Shown here: positions 47,740 to 58,544 of the stretch, piece by piece
Layout of the letters: every line of letters begins with the position of its first letter
Position numbering within the stretch: the first letter of the stretch is position 1
NCBI RefSeq assembly: GCF_033958435.1
Contig: NC_134152.1
Span: 17,284,001-17,348,000 of the forward strand
DNA from: Carettochelys insculpta
Lineage: Eukaryota > Chordata > Testudines > Carettochelyidae
Reading direction: 5' to 3'
Length of the DNA: 64,000 bases
The notes under the pieces: generated by a model
The model's database searches: none
The model's input: only the letters and a program-made list of their open reading frames with translations
What the model was told of the DNA's origin: nothing
Program-made: the position numbers and the translations under genes

Positions 47740-48060
47740 GAAGCAATACAAGTACGTGCTGAAGGCACATATGAAAAAGTACAGCATCAGTGCCAACACT
47801 TGGAAGAACCTTGCTCAAAACCGTCCCAGTGGAGAACAGTAATCCATGAGGGGGTAGCACAGTCTGAGAGGTCCCACTGCAATGGAGACAAGGAGAGGTG
47901 GAGAAGAAGGAAAGAGCCTCAAAAACTGCCCTGTGCCCCTCGAAGAGCTACCAACACCTGCCTCTTCTGTGATCAGATCTGCTGCTCCAGAGCTGGGCTG
48001 AGCAGCCATCAACAGACTCACAGATAGGAGGGTGACATGACCCATTGTCGAGTGACTGCC
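47740..48060 (+). pseudogene. LINE ORF2 tail with C2H2-like finger
   Basis: Two frames together read KKYSISANTWKNLAQNRPS then WRTVIHEGVAQSERSHCNGD and an Arg-rich stretch, ending in CLFCDQICCSRAGLSSHQQTH (C-x2-C-x12-H-x3-H). I associate a tail of this kind with the C-terminus of some animal non-LTR retrotransposon proteins; the clade is not certain. A frameshift lies near 47820. It differs from CR1, which has no such tail. Confidence 0.55.
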
Positions 48061-48301
48061 AAGAAGAAGCAGCACTGGGCACAGTGAGGGAGCTGCTCAG
48101 AATGGTGGTGGTGCTGAACACACGGAAAGAGGCTATGTCTGTGCAGTTCTGAGGCATAGCTTCGGCCCAGTCCATCACATTCCACAGTGGTTGCTGGGAG
48201 GACCTGCTAGTTACTTCTGTCCTAAAGGTGAGTGTGATTGTCCAGTGCACGTAGAGGCATTGTTCCTAGCCTGCTTCTTGGAGCAACAGTTCTCCCCATC
48301 A

Positions 48302-48572
48302 GCAACAGAGAGGGAGCCGTGCTAGTCTATGTACTATTGAAACAAAAAAGCAGTAAAGTAGCACTTTAAAGATGAACAAAATAATAATAATTGATAATCT
48401 AATAATTTTTTTCTGATTTGTCAACCTTGATTACTGTTTTTGGTTCTCTGTGCCTTAAATATTGAGTCTGTTCTGGTCTGGCTATGGTCTGAAGAAGTGG
48501 GTCTGTCCCACAAAACCTCATCACCTAATAAATTACTTTGCTAGTCTTTAAAGTGCTACTTTACTGTTTTTT
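48302..48572. mobile_element. tRNA SINE, inverted dimer with shortened left arm
   Basis: The + strand head AACAGAGAGGGAGCCGTGCT and a short forward arm (AGTAGCACTTTAAAGATGAA) are followed by AT-rich sequence and a full reverse arm (GGTTCTCTGTGCCTTAAATA ... TTTAAAGTGCTACTTTACTG). The possible target duplication TCTCCCCATCA/TCTCCCAGTCA is imperfect. Confidence 0.8.
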
Positions 48573-49204
48573 GTCTCCCAGTCACTACAACTCCGGCTGT
48601 GCACCTTAATTCATGCTACACCGCTCTGTCTCTAGGTCTCTCAATCAATCCTTAAGCTTTCAGCTGTGCCAGGCAGTGCCTGTATTGCTCATTCAGATGC
48701 ACATGCTCTAAGCTACAAGGAAACTTGTTCAGCTGCAAATAAGCATGTAGTGGAGACAAATGGTGGTGAACAGGGGCACAATGGAGGGTTACAATTAGGG
48801 TAAGGAGAGAAGTGGATAGCTGTGGTTGGGAACCTCTGGGCTTAGAATTCATCAGGGTCCTACCACTGGCACACTACTCAACCAGTACATTAACAACAAC
48901 TCAGCAGAAATTAATCAAAGCAAATGCTGCATTATCTCCTGAATGCAGAATTGGGATTCTGTATATTTTATGTCTCTAAAGAGGAAAAACGGAAGGACTT
49001 TACTACTTGCCCACAAAACTGTTTTCAGTAATTTATTATTGAATACATGTGTATTCTATGGTCTAGCAGGAAATGTGGGGTCGGGGGAGGGGGAAGATAA
49101 TAAATGACAAAAGTACTGGTCACAGCTGTAACTCTGAGTAGGTTTGTTTTTGGTTGTTTGGAGAGTTGGTTGTTTGGGTTATTTCACATGTAACACCTTC
49201 TGTC
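48573..49204. other. Unassigned intergenic DNA
   Basis: No gene or clear repeat seen. Confidence 0.4.
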
Positions 49205-50172
49205 AAGAGGAACTGCGAAGAACTTCAAAAAGATCTCAGCAAACTGAGTGACTGGGCAGCAAAGTGGCAAATGAAATTTAATGTGGGTAAGTGTAAGGTA
49301 ATGCACATTGGGAAAAATAACCCCAATTATACTTACAATATGATGGGGACAAAGTTAGCTGCAACAGATCAGGAAAGGGATCTTGGAATTATAGTGGATA
49401 GTTCTCTGAAAACATCCACACAGTGTGCAGTGGCAGTCAGTAAAGCAACTAGAATGTTAGGAATAATTAAAAAAGGGATAGAAAATAAGACGAAGAATAT
49501 CTTACTTTCCCTATATAAAACTATGGTACACCCACATCTTGAGTACTGCGTGCAGATGTGGTCTCCTCACCTCAAAAAAGATATATTGGCATTAGAAAAG
49601 GTTCAGAAAAGGGCAACTAAAATGATTAAGGGTTTGGAACGGGTCCCATATGAGGAGAGGCTAGAGAGACTGGGACTTTTCAGTCTAGAAAAGAGAAGAC
49701 TGAGGGGCGATATGATAAGGTATATAAAATAATGAATGGTGTGAAGAAAGTGAATACAGAAAAGTTATTTACTTGTTCCCATAATGTGAGAACTAGAGGA
49801 CACCAAATGAAATTAATGGGTAGCAGGTTCAGAACTAATAAAAGAAAGTTTTTCTTCACACAGTGCACAGTCAACCTGTGGAACTCCTTGTCAGAGGACA
49901 CTGTGAAGGCCAGGACTCTAACAGAGTTTAAAAAAGAGCTCAATAAATATTTGGAGGTTAGGCCCATAGATGGCTATTAGCAAGGGGTAAGGTATGGTGC
50001 CTAGCCTTTTGTCAAAGGCGGGAGATGGATGGCAGGAGACAAATCACTTGATCGTTGTCTTCGGTTCACCTCCTCTAGGGCACCCGGCATTGGCTACTGT
50101 CGTCAGACAGGATACGGGGCTAGATGGACCTTTGGTCTGACCCAGTATGGCCGTTCTTATGTTCTTATGTTC
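49205..50172 (+). pseudogene. 5'-truncated CR1 LINE, ORF2 end and 3' tail
   Basis: A continuous frame from 49205 to 49732 encodes the region after the catalytic core (SDWAAKWQMKFNVGKCKVMH, YKTMVHPHLEYCVQMWSPHL, GLFSLEKRRLRGDMI). A single-step frameshift at about 49712-49720 puts the last 80 residues (LWNSLSEDTVKARTLTEFKK) in another frame, ending with TAG at 49978-49980. The 3' UTR ends GACCCAGTATGGCCGTTCTT with TTCTTATG repeated at 50155-50170, the CR1 tail octamer. It is the youngest-looking CR1 in the window. The catalytic part is absent. Confidence 0.9.
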
Positions 50173-50843
50173 TGCTGGCTGAATGTCCTAGTTGGGATTT
50201 AAAAATCTGAAAGTAGAAAGAATGACACTTTTAACAATCTTGGATGGGAAAGCTATTATTTTAACCAGATCCTTCCCATATGTCTTCATCAATGGGGCAG
50301 AGAACATTTACAATAAAAAATGTGCCTTCCATAATTCCATTAACATGAAAGAAGATTTTATTTCCTTTTCTCTAATCTAGTATGAAAAGCATATTATTCT
50401 AAGGGTGCAAAAGAGGAGAGGGAGAGAGCACCTAGCACACAGCATCAGTGACAATCCAAAGTTAACAAATGAGTCAGCAATGAGGGGAAGTTCACATGTG
50501 AACTGAATTACTACCTGAGCCAGTAGGAAAGAATTGCTCGACAGAAATTAGAACAAACAGAAATTTGAACTGTATTTTACGTGAGATATGGGTAAAGGGT
50601 CATTTTAAATATTGCCGGTTATCAAATAAGCAATAACTCCGCCATGAAGCCTCTAGGGGTTCCATGCCAGTCCCAAGCCTGGATGAAGGAGGAGGGTTGG
50701 TCAGATGCGTACTACTGAAGGACACCAATGACAAGGCTGAGGCAGTGGTGAGAACATGCGAAGAGTTGGGAAGTTGGTTTAGAATGAGTAGAGGTGCGAG
50801 ACAAGGAAATTTGATATTGCTGAGTATCTTCATCACGCACTCA
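50173..50843. other. Unassigned intergenic DNA
   Basis: Nothing assignable is seen. Confidence 0.4.
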
Positions 50844-51226
50844 GGCTGTTTTTACACGTGCCGCTTGTTCTGAAAGCAGCATGCTAATGAACAGCAGTAA
50901 AATGCTAATTAGGTGCAGATGTAAATTTCCAATGCCTCATTAGCATATGATCACATGATTCAGAACCAGAAGAAGCTCTTCTGTACTCCAAAATAGCTGT
51001 GCAGAAGCACTGCTCGCAGAGGATCTCCTGGAAGGAAATCCTCCTTCTGGAAGCCCCGTCTTCCTGGAAATAGTTATTTCAAAAGAGCCTCTATTCCTCA
51101 TAAAATGAGAGTCACCACTGGTTTGAATTCATTTTGAAATAGTGGTTGTGTTGTGTAGATGCTAGCATGGTTATTTCAAACTAACTGCTGTCATTTCGAA
51201 ATAACCGCACTGCGTAGACCTACCCT
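50844..51226. mobile_element. Inverted-end DNA element (MITE)
   Basis: The left end GGCTGTTTTTACACGTGCCG and the right end (reverse complement GGTAGGTCTACGCAGTGCGG) are related. Inside are TTATTTCAAA/TTTCGAAATAA motifs and the CATGCTAATGA...CCTCATTAGCAT block shared with other elements here. Confidence 0.6.
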
Positions 51227-51369
51227 TAGTGCCTTTTCTGGAGAACAAACAATGTGTTTGCAGTTGTACAACACACATCAGTGTTGAATTAATATATACA
51301 ATCCTTCAAACAAGTACGGATTTTTTCTAATTTATGTGAGGTTATTAAACAACTAATACACAACTACAA

Positions 51370-51830
51370 GCAGTGCTTTGTTTGTGTTGGTACAGGCTGG
51401 TAGGCTGTACTGGCACCTCCCAGCCGAGATATCCAGGGTGGGTGGGGAAGCCCACCAGACCTGCAGCTGCGATCTGGCTGGGGCACAGAGCCTGCCGGCA
51501 GCCACAGCAACAGGAATCTGTCTGGGTGGTGGGGGTACCCTGGCAGTGCCGGGACGAGGAGCTGGCAGGGCTTGCAGCCCTGCTGGCAGCTCCAGCCTCG
51601 GAGACATGGCTGGGACTGGGCTGGAGCTGGGGGAACCCCAGCAGCCCTGGGGCTTGGAGCTGGCAGGGGCCTGGAGGCCCATCGTCAGCTCCAGCCTCAG
51701 GGACCCAGGTAGGGGGATGGAAGAGCTCTGGCAGCCCTGCAGCAGGGATTCGGCTTGGGAATGGAGCCCAGCCAGCAGCCCCAGCTGTGGGAACCCTGGT
51801 GGGGGAGGGGGCAGGGAGCTAGCTGGATAC
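51370..51830. repeat. GC-rich degenerate minisatellite-like block
   Basis: Many variants of GAGCTGGCAGGG, CAGCTCCAGCCTC and CAGCCCTGGGG recur in both senses. Long open frames on both strands are a result of this composition. Confidence 0.6.
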
Positions 51831-52309
51831 TGGCTCTTTTTTTTTTTTTCACAGAAAAAAGCACAAAGTACAAGACTTTAAAATGGCAAAAGTATCTATG
51901 AGGATTTGTAACAGTTTTCACCCACTTCCTTAAATAAAAGCTGCATGTGTCCACATTCATTGATTTAGAGTCAGTTCTTATTCTGCCCCCCGGCAGACAG
52001 CATGCCCATGGTAATTTTAAGGAAGAAGCCTATTTAAATAGTCCTTATTTAAATTATAAGAAAACCCTAAGAGGGCTGAACAGAAGAATGTGTGCATGGT
52101 TGTGATGCTTTTTCTTACATGGTCGCTGTTCACTGGAGGGAGAACATAAATAATGGCACCCTCACATTCAATAAATTGGCTCATTCAATATAATCAGAGC
52201 AAGATCAGTTGACTTCAGTGACAAAAATGAGCCTCTGATAGTTTTTTACTCACTGAGCAGCTCCCACACAGCTAAGGGGGTACTTTTACATAGAAAATAA
52301 GTAGGATTG

Positions 52310-52545
52310 GACTGCAGGGAGGCATATCCACACTAGCTTTACTCTAGCAATTAAAAGTAACAGTAGTAGTGAGGACATGGTAGAATGGACATCAGTGTGA
52401 GCTAGTAACATGAATAAACAGCCTAGAGTACCCAATGGGCTTGTCCTGGGGCAACCAGCTTGCACCGAAGCTCAAGCCATCATGTCTTCGCTTTTGTTAT
52501 TACCCACTCCAGCTACATTAAAGCCTGATGCATATCCACACTACA
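52310..52545. mobile_element. DNA transposon fragment
   Basis: CATATCCACACTAGCTTTAC at the left and CATATCCACACTACAATGAC at the right share the same nine-base start. The ends are direct rather than inverted, so two fragments or a decayed element are both possible. Confidence 0.3.
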
Positions 52546-52684
52546 ATGACAGTCACATTTACTGAATGCAGATACCCTATGAGTGACATGGAAGCAGTCA
52601 ATCAAAATGGCAGAACAAGGGGATGCAATGCAGAATTCAGAGCCCATGAGGAAGTGGGAATGAAGGTGAGTTTAAGTTATCTTT

Positions 52685-53495
52685 GGGCCCTCCGAATCAC
52701 AGGCTATTCTGGGCTCTGAAGAGGGTCCTGGTGTAACTTTAGAGAAAGTCCACAGAAGAGCAACAAAAAGGATTAAAGGTCTAGAAAAGATTTCCCTTGA
52801 GGAAAGTTAGAAAAAATTGGGTTTGTTGTCTAGAGAAGAGAAAAATAAGCGGATGTGGGACATAATATATCTTGAGTACATAAGAGTTTGTTCTAAAGAG
52901 GAAAGCGATAAACTGTTCTCCTTAACTACTGAGCACGTGACAAGAAGCAATGGGTTTAAATTTCAGCAAGGGGGATTTAAGGTAGACATTAGGAAAAACT
53001 TCCTGTCAAGAGAGTTAACCATTGGAACATATTGCCTGGGGACATAACAGAATCTCCGCCATTGGAGGTTTTTAAGAACACATTAGATAAATCCCTGTAA
53101 GGAACAATATAGATCAGCAGTTCTCTAGAAGAGGTCCAGGGGTCACTAGGAGTGGCTCAGGAAGGTTTCAGGGCCCCACCAAGCAGAGCCAGTGTTATAA
53201 TAGCTGTGTCCCAGAAAACTAAAGCCCCAGACCTCGAGCCCTGACACCTGAGGCTGAAGCAAAAACCTGAGCAACTTACTGCCTTCTAACACCAGCTCTG
53301 GCTCTTATATGCAGAAAAGCAATTGTTGAGGCACTGGTGGGCCAGGGGGCCTTTAAATCATGTTGGAGAGAGGGGCCTCAGAAAGAACATCCACCTCAGC
53401 TCTAGATGATAATCCTGCCTTGGTTGTCCAGGAGACTGGACTACAAGCCCTATTTATGTCCTTTCCAGCTGTACATTTCTATGATTCCGTGATTC
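52685..53495 (+). mobile_element. CR1 LINE 3' portion
   Basis: Decayed ORF2 end (GTCTAGAGAAGAGAAAAATA, AGGAAAAACTTCCTGTCAAG) and the 3' end (CAGCTGTACATTTCTATGATTC, split phrase) in + orientation. Interrupted at 53119-53392. Confidence 0.8.
53119..53392. mobile_element. hAT-like insertion in CR1
   Basis: It interrupts the CR1. The 8-base flanks AGATCAGC (53111-53118) and ACCTCAGC (53393-53400) agree at 6 of 8 positions. The ends AGTTCTCTAGAAGAGGTCC and, in reverse complement, TGTTCTTTCTGAGGCCCC are loosely alike. Non-coding. Confidence 0.45.
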
Positions 53496-54074
53496 CCACG
53501 AACCGGTCTAGGTTACAGTAGCTTTTATGGGCTGCTCTGTGGGCCACATCTGTACCCATACGTTGTGGCCCACAATGCTGAGTGCTGTGGCCCTGCCTTA
53601 ACAAGTCCCTCCAGACCCTTGCACAGATCTTGTGAGGGGATCCTCAGGTGCCTGAGCTCTGGGTATTCTCCTCTGGCCAGATGTGAAGTTGTTAAAACCC
53701 ACGTCATTTTATGTGGTATGAAAGAATGTGCAGGAGGATGTTGTCCATTATGTCTTTCAGATGGATAGCTCTATATGTGAGTGCTGGGGAGGGACATTAA
53801 GGGGACACCAGCCACGTGACCCTTGCACATGATGGCCCCCTAAGCCACCCTAGTCGTGGGCCCACATGCTCTTACACTCCCCTCCTTTCTCTTCCTCTCA
53901 CCTGGTAACAGAGAGGACCTCAGTCTATGACCAGCAGCTATGGACTGAGGACAGTGCTGCTGCCCTCCCACACACCCAGGGCCAGCTCTAGGCACATGCA
54001 GAACACACAGCTGCCTATGGCACATGCCCCTTTGTGCCCTACCCAGCATGTATCACCCCTGGATAATTCCTCCA
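53496..54074. other. Unassigned intergenic DNA
   Basis: No gene or clear repeat recognised. Confidence 0.4.
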
Positions 54075-54215
54075 TATGCCACTAAGATGATAGATTGTCT
54101 TCCCTGCCCAACCTGTTTAAGTGACTTGCCCCAGGTTACAAAGCAAGTCAGTGGCACAACCTGAACTTGAACGGAGATCTAACTCCTAGTGCTTCACTCT
54201 AAATATCAGGCCACA
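54075..54215 (-). mobile_element. MIR-type CORE-SINE fragment
   Basis: The + strand shows TTTAAGTGACTTGCCCCAGG, AAGCAAGTCAGTGGCA and CTCCTAGTGCTTCACTCTAA, the antisense of MIR core and head. Confidence 0.75.
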
Positions 54216-54717
54216 CTATTGCATGTTATTAAAGACTAACTTGGAAGCTAACAAAATACTTTGATTTTTCCCTGCCTGAGGTTTTTTGTTCCCTCACCCA
54301 TACTGAGGCCCATGTCAGGTTATTTCTGTCCAAGTGAGCATCATGCAGTATTTCTTCTGGGCTGGATAACTGCATAAGAAGTAAAGTGGTCCACCTACAA
54401 GCACCCACTGCATGGATCAGATTCTGCAGTCCCATTGAGGACAATGGCAAAACTCCCATGCACTTCAAGGAGAGCAGGATTTGGCCCTATGTGGCTTTAT
54501 TTTTTTTCTCCCAAACTTTAAAATAACAATTCAAATGTGCAGCATTCAAATGCTAGCAAGGTGCACACTTACCACAAGTCCCATACAGGCTGCATTTGCA
54601 AGAGACCGTTCTCCTCCTGGCATGCTTACAAATAAAGAATGAATGAGGAACTCTGGCATAAGCCCAGTGATAAGAGTTTATGAATGAGCAAGCAAATCAG
54701 ATTCACATAGAATCAGT

Positions 54718-54723
54718 TTTATT
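54718..54723 (-). promoter_or_regulatory. Candidate distal poly(A) signal of SHISA9
   Basis: AATAAA on the minus strand (TTTATT on +), in GGCAATAAAACTGATTCT, near the boundary between repeat-free and repeat-bearing DNA. Confidence 0.5.
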
Positions 54724-54980
54724 GCCAGGTAAGAAATTCATATTAATATAGTGAATACATATGTTTACAAATAAACATTCTTAAAAAACAAACAAACATT
54801 TTATCGTAGGAAGTATTATTGGTATCATAAACTCCAGAGTTGTTAACAAATATTAACACGGGTTTACTTACAGAACATACAGTTACTAAAATATTTCCAC
54901 ATAAAATATGCTCAAGTTACACAAAAATCTGTGTGGATCAGAGTGCAGCTGAAGTGTGTATCTAAAGCATATGGATTAAC
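54724..54980 (-). other. AT-rich end of the probable 3' UTR
   Basis: AT-rich sequence just upstream (in the transcript) of the distal signal. It holds several TTTGT/ATAAA stretches. Nothing codes here. Confidence 0.35.
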
Positions 54981-55075
54981 AGCAACATTCCATAAAGGGT
55001 CAAATTAAGTTAGCCAGTTGTGAATGCAATAAAGGTTAAAGGAACGACATGAGAGATACAGGAGAACTTGGAGTG

Positions 55076-55445
55076 TGTGTGGGTAACCCAGACGCCATGT
55101 ACTGGCACCTCAACCACTTACAGAGAGAAAAAATGCATCTCCTCTACAACCTTAGCTGAGAACCAGCTGCCTTTTAGCTTAAACTGTAGAGGCTCATTCA
55201 GTGATCTCCAGAGGTCCCAGCAGTTACAAGTTGGAGCTCATCCACAATTTCAGCTGGGCCCTTGAAGCTTGGGAAATATGTAACCCACACACCTGCTGGA
55301 TGTGGGTCACTGTCCCATGTAATGTCACTTTGACCACTTACAGACAGAAAACAAAATGAGTCTTCTCTGCAGCCTTAGCTGACAGCCAGCTGGCTCTTAG
55401 CTCAGACTGTAGAGGCTCATGAACTACGCTACAGAAGTGCCAGGG
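55076..55445 (-). repeat. Direct duplication in the SHISA9 3' UTR
   Basis: Two diverged copies at about 55076-55222 and 55303-55445, offset about 220. Shared phrases are ACCACTTACAGAGAGAAAA / ACCACTTACAGACAGAAAA, CCTTAGCTGA, CCAGCTG/CCAGCTGG and ACTGTAGAGGCTCAT. Confidence 0.85.
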
Positions 55446-56853
55446 TTAAGTCCTCCTGTCGATGGTTACATGTCCATGGGCTTTGTTTATGTCTCTTAGG
55501 CTGAAAACAGATGATCATACAAATTAGAAGCACACCTACAGAGCGATGCCCCTATTGTCAGGGTACAAATCAGTCTTGAGTTGGCTGGATAAAGAATTGT
55601 GTCCTTTTAAACGTCTCTGCTCTTGCAGCCTTGTAAAAATGTGAGAAGAAATACAGTCTGAATCAGCTGAATACAGTTCAGAAATTCCACTTTTGAATCA
55701 TTTTACAGCATACAGTTCTCAGACTCATGGAGCCAATCGTGTCTTTTTATATTATGAAACTAATCTTAAGGAGACTTGACAGCCAGAGAGAATGTAAATT
55801 GCATTGGGATGGTTAGTTTATGACATGGCCAGAAGACTTCTTCTTTAGGGATGGCAGGGAGTTTAGTGCATGATGAAAGTGAAAAGCAGATTGCACTGCC
55901 TGGTGTATCAGGCTGTTGCCACAACATTTATTCACTTCACTGCTGATGTGCACATATTTTATCAGTCCAGGACTGCCAGCCTGTTAACTGTGCCCAATTC
56001 TGGAGCAGTTTTATTGATTTGAAAAATGTATCCAAGTCATCAGAACCAGAGTAAGACAAGATCATGTGTCTGATTTTAAACCCAAACTCTTGTGATGGCT
56101 TGAGGCTAAAGCAGTAGCCCCTTACCTATCAAACAGCCCACCAGGAGGAGGGGGACACCACTAACAAAAGGCAAACAAGAGAAAAGACAATATGCATGGA
56201 ACATTTAATTGAACTTTGAAAGAGAACTACTGTGCCTAAAGGCAAATACAGACTGAAAGAATATAGGGCATTTTAGGTAGGAAAGCTATACCTTAAGAGT
56301 AGAGGGCTAACTCAATATTCCTGACCTTGCAACCACTACATGGAGGTGAAACATGAATTTTTGTTCTTGACAACAAAAGAGGGCAGAGAGACAGTTAGGG
56401 CTAGAACCCTTCTAATACTTTAATCAAACATGAGGAAATAAGCTTAAAAGAACATAGGTTTCACTTTGAGAAACAAGACTGTCATTGAACAATAGCAATA
56501 CAGTAAAGGCACCACCCACGCTTATTTATTTTCAGTCTGAAGCAGTTGACTATAGGCAAAACATTTAGGTGAAGAAAAAGTTTTGACAGTCCACAAAGCG
56601 AGAGTTGTTACCTCTGCCTGGAAAACAGGTGTTCTGCTCCTGCCCACACCTTCCCACATCCCTCCCCCCATGTTCTGTCACGTGATATGTCTCTTATTTT
56701 GGAGGATCCAAGAATGTTAAAATTGAACCAAAGTTAAACGAAAATAAAAGCTTCTAGTTTGTCCTTCTGGACACTCTGCCAGCCAGAAAGTTGTCATATG
56801 CTTTCAATTGTAACAGTCTTCATAAGATTCACATGAAAGAGTCTTTTGTCTGT

Positions 56854-56864
56854 TTTATTTTATT
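56854..56864 (-). promoter_or_regulatory. Candidate proximal poly(A) signals of SHISA9
   Basis: On the minus strand CAATAAAATAAAAC holds two overlapping AATAAA hexamers about 520-530 bases after the stop codon. Use is not shown by sequence alone. Confidence 0.35.
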
Positions 56865-57386
56865 GGGTGCTTTTCATTTGTTTGTTTTTACGCTTCCTAT
56901 AGTGATGGCATGAAAACATAATGTCAGGGCTTGTACCAAGTTATTTGCACTTGGGTTTTCACAGGTTTAGTGATTATTATTCATAGCAGAATTTATACAA
57001 AATTCCAGACCAAAACAATGTATTACAGTATATTGTTCTTGCTCAATGGATCTCTGTTTCAAGGCAGGAACATAATGTAAATGGTTTAAGCAGTTGTAAA
57101 GTTTCTCTAGATTGTGCTACTTCTCTTCATGGATTTCCGTTTCAAGTAAAAAAAAAATTAGTCACAAGGATTTGTTTCCAGTATGAAATACAAATGGTGT
57201 TTCTAATTCAACCTTCAGTGTATTGCTGAATGGTATTAACCCACTCTTTACCTTACAATTGGCTTCACAGCAGGAATGCCCAAGTGGAAGTTCCTTTCTT
57301 TCCTGCTATCTTTTTTTTTTTTTTGCCTCTTTCAGTTATTTATGTGTGTTTTGTTTTTAAGGGATCTTTTTTGCTCAGACACAATC

Positions 57387-57751
57387 TCAAACAGTCACTT
57401 CTGTCTTGCTGTTAGTTATGAAATATGGCTGTGGAGGCAGATAGTGCTGGTTCCGAGTTGTTAGTGGATCACTTCCTGCTGGTTCTCCTGTGCCGGGCTT
57501 GCCCTTGTTTGCATACGTCTGCCGTCGGAGGGACTGGTCACTGGGGTCCCAGGTTCTGAAGTTGTAAGCTAATGGGTGTGTTTGCATCTTTGAGGCTTTG
57601 GATTTCTGCCCATTCTGTCTGGTCGTGCTATTGTCAGGCGTGTATGTTCTGTCTTCTTCTCTGTGCACCGGGTGCAGTGGCAGGCTCCCCTTGGCAGCCA
57701 GTTCTGCAAGCTGTCGGCGTTTGGAGTAGAAGTCATCATTGACCTTGTCAG
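57387..57751 (-). CDS. SHISA9: SHISA9 (CKAMP44) last coding exon
   Basis: Last coding exon of Shisa family member 9, a single-pass membrane protein that joins AMPA-type glutamate receptors at synapses and changes their desensitisation. The exon encodes 120 whole codons of the cytosolic tail plus two bases of a split Ala codon. It begins DKVNDDFYSKRRQLAELAAK, passes PHS-free Ser/Lys/Pro-rich sequence (LAYNFRTWDPSDQSLRRQTY) and ends YFITNSKTEVTV-stop. The C-terminal EVTV is the type II PDZ ligand of this protein. The acceptor AG precedes 57751 and the intron is phase 1. Signal peptide, Cys-rich domain and membrane segment must lie on earlier exons outside the window. SHISA6 and SHISA7 share the EVTV end, but the tail wording fits SHISA9 best. 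Intact, no stop or frameshift. Confidence 0.95.
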
Positions 57752-57795
57752 CTGTTTGATTGCAAAAGAGGAGGGAAAAAAAGAAAAAGTCAGTT
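57752..57795 (-). promoter_or_regulatory. Splice acceptor of the SHISA9 last exon
   Basis: On the minus strand a pyrimidine-rich run (CTTTTTCTTTTTTTCCCTCC then TCTTTTGCAATCAAACAG) ends in AG just before the exon. It fits the acceptor consensus well. Confidence 0.9.
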
Positions 57796-58019
57796 GAGAG
57801 CTAGAAAATGTTAAATATCAATGCAGGGTATATAGTCCATCATGTATTACTACATTTAGATCAGATAGAAAAAAAATCTTTCTAGATGGGAATAAAAATT
57901 CTTCCTGAAAGTTTTGGATTAGGAAGATTCAATGATGTTTTCCTTGGGTTTTTATAGGTATCAGCAGCCCAGGTATCAGTGGCTTCAATATAATCCTTCA
58001 ACAGACATAAAATGGCCAT

Positions 58020-58320
58020 GCCAATGTGCACTTATACCAAGGGAAGGCACTAAAAAAGCAGGGGCCCACCAGGATTAGTCCCTGATGGGCCACTGCTGCC
58101 ACCACAAGTATCCAGGGGTACTTACCTGCACTTTCACAGGTGTCAGGTGATCACACCTCTTGTAGACCACAGATCAGTGTTTACGGCCAATGGGAGCGGA
58201 AGGAAGCAGAGCACACCAGGACACTGGTTCCAGCCACTCCCATTGGTTGTGAAGGGCAATCTGTGGCCAATGAATGCTGCAATCACCTAATCTCTGCAGA
58301 GGCACAGAAAATATAGAGGT
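58020..58320. mobile_element. hAT-like DNA element fragment
   Basis: GCCAATGGGAGCGG and ACTCCCATTGGTTGTG face each other, with GTGGCCAATGAATGCTGC after them; I recall such wording in reptile hAT non-autonomous elements. No clear ends or target duplication. Confidence 0.4.
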
Positions 58321-58544
58321 TCAGGCCTGACAGGAAATAATCATGGTGGACCAGGTCCAGCCTCTGGGGTGATACGTGCCCACCCCTTACCTAAACCATA
58401 CATTTTTGAAAACCAAAAATCCCATTTTTAATCCTTGCTAAGATCCTGTGCCAAAGCTCATGGAATCATGTTGGCTTCAGTGGGCTCTGGATCAAGCTCT
58501 AAACATACCTGCTTCTGCAAGCATTGCCTGGGCTGCAGTCTCAC

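Larger units (their letters stand above)
54700..57386 (-). other. SHISA9: SHISA9 3' untranslated region (probable)
   Basis: Downstream of the SHISA9 stop codon on the minus strand lie about 2.7 kb with no recognisable transposon, in sharp contrast to both sides. It ends near an AATAAA on the minus strand at 54718-54723. Several further AATAAA signals lie inside, two of them overlapping at 56854-56864. It holds a local direct duplication (55076-55445). The length is plausible for this brain gene family. The end point is inferred from the signal and from the lack of repeats. Confidence 0.65.

Noticed and set aside
51378..51881. 167-codon open frame in GC-rich DNA
   Set aside because: It has an overlapping long frame on the same strand and another on the opposite strand. 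Its Gly/Ser/Ala/Pro content follows the degenerate minisatellite, with no domain.
1..54700. Exons of a neighbouring gene such as ERCC4
   Set aside because: No frame with recognisable ERCC4 or other host-gene protein, and all convincing coding segments are retroelement-derived.
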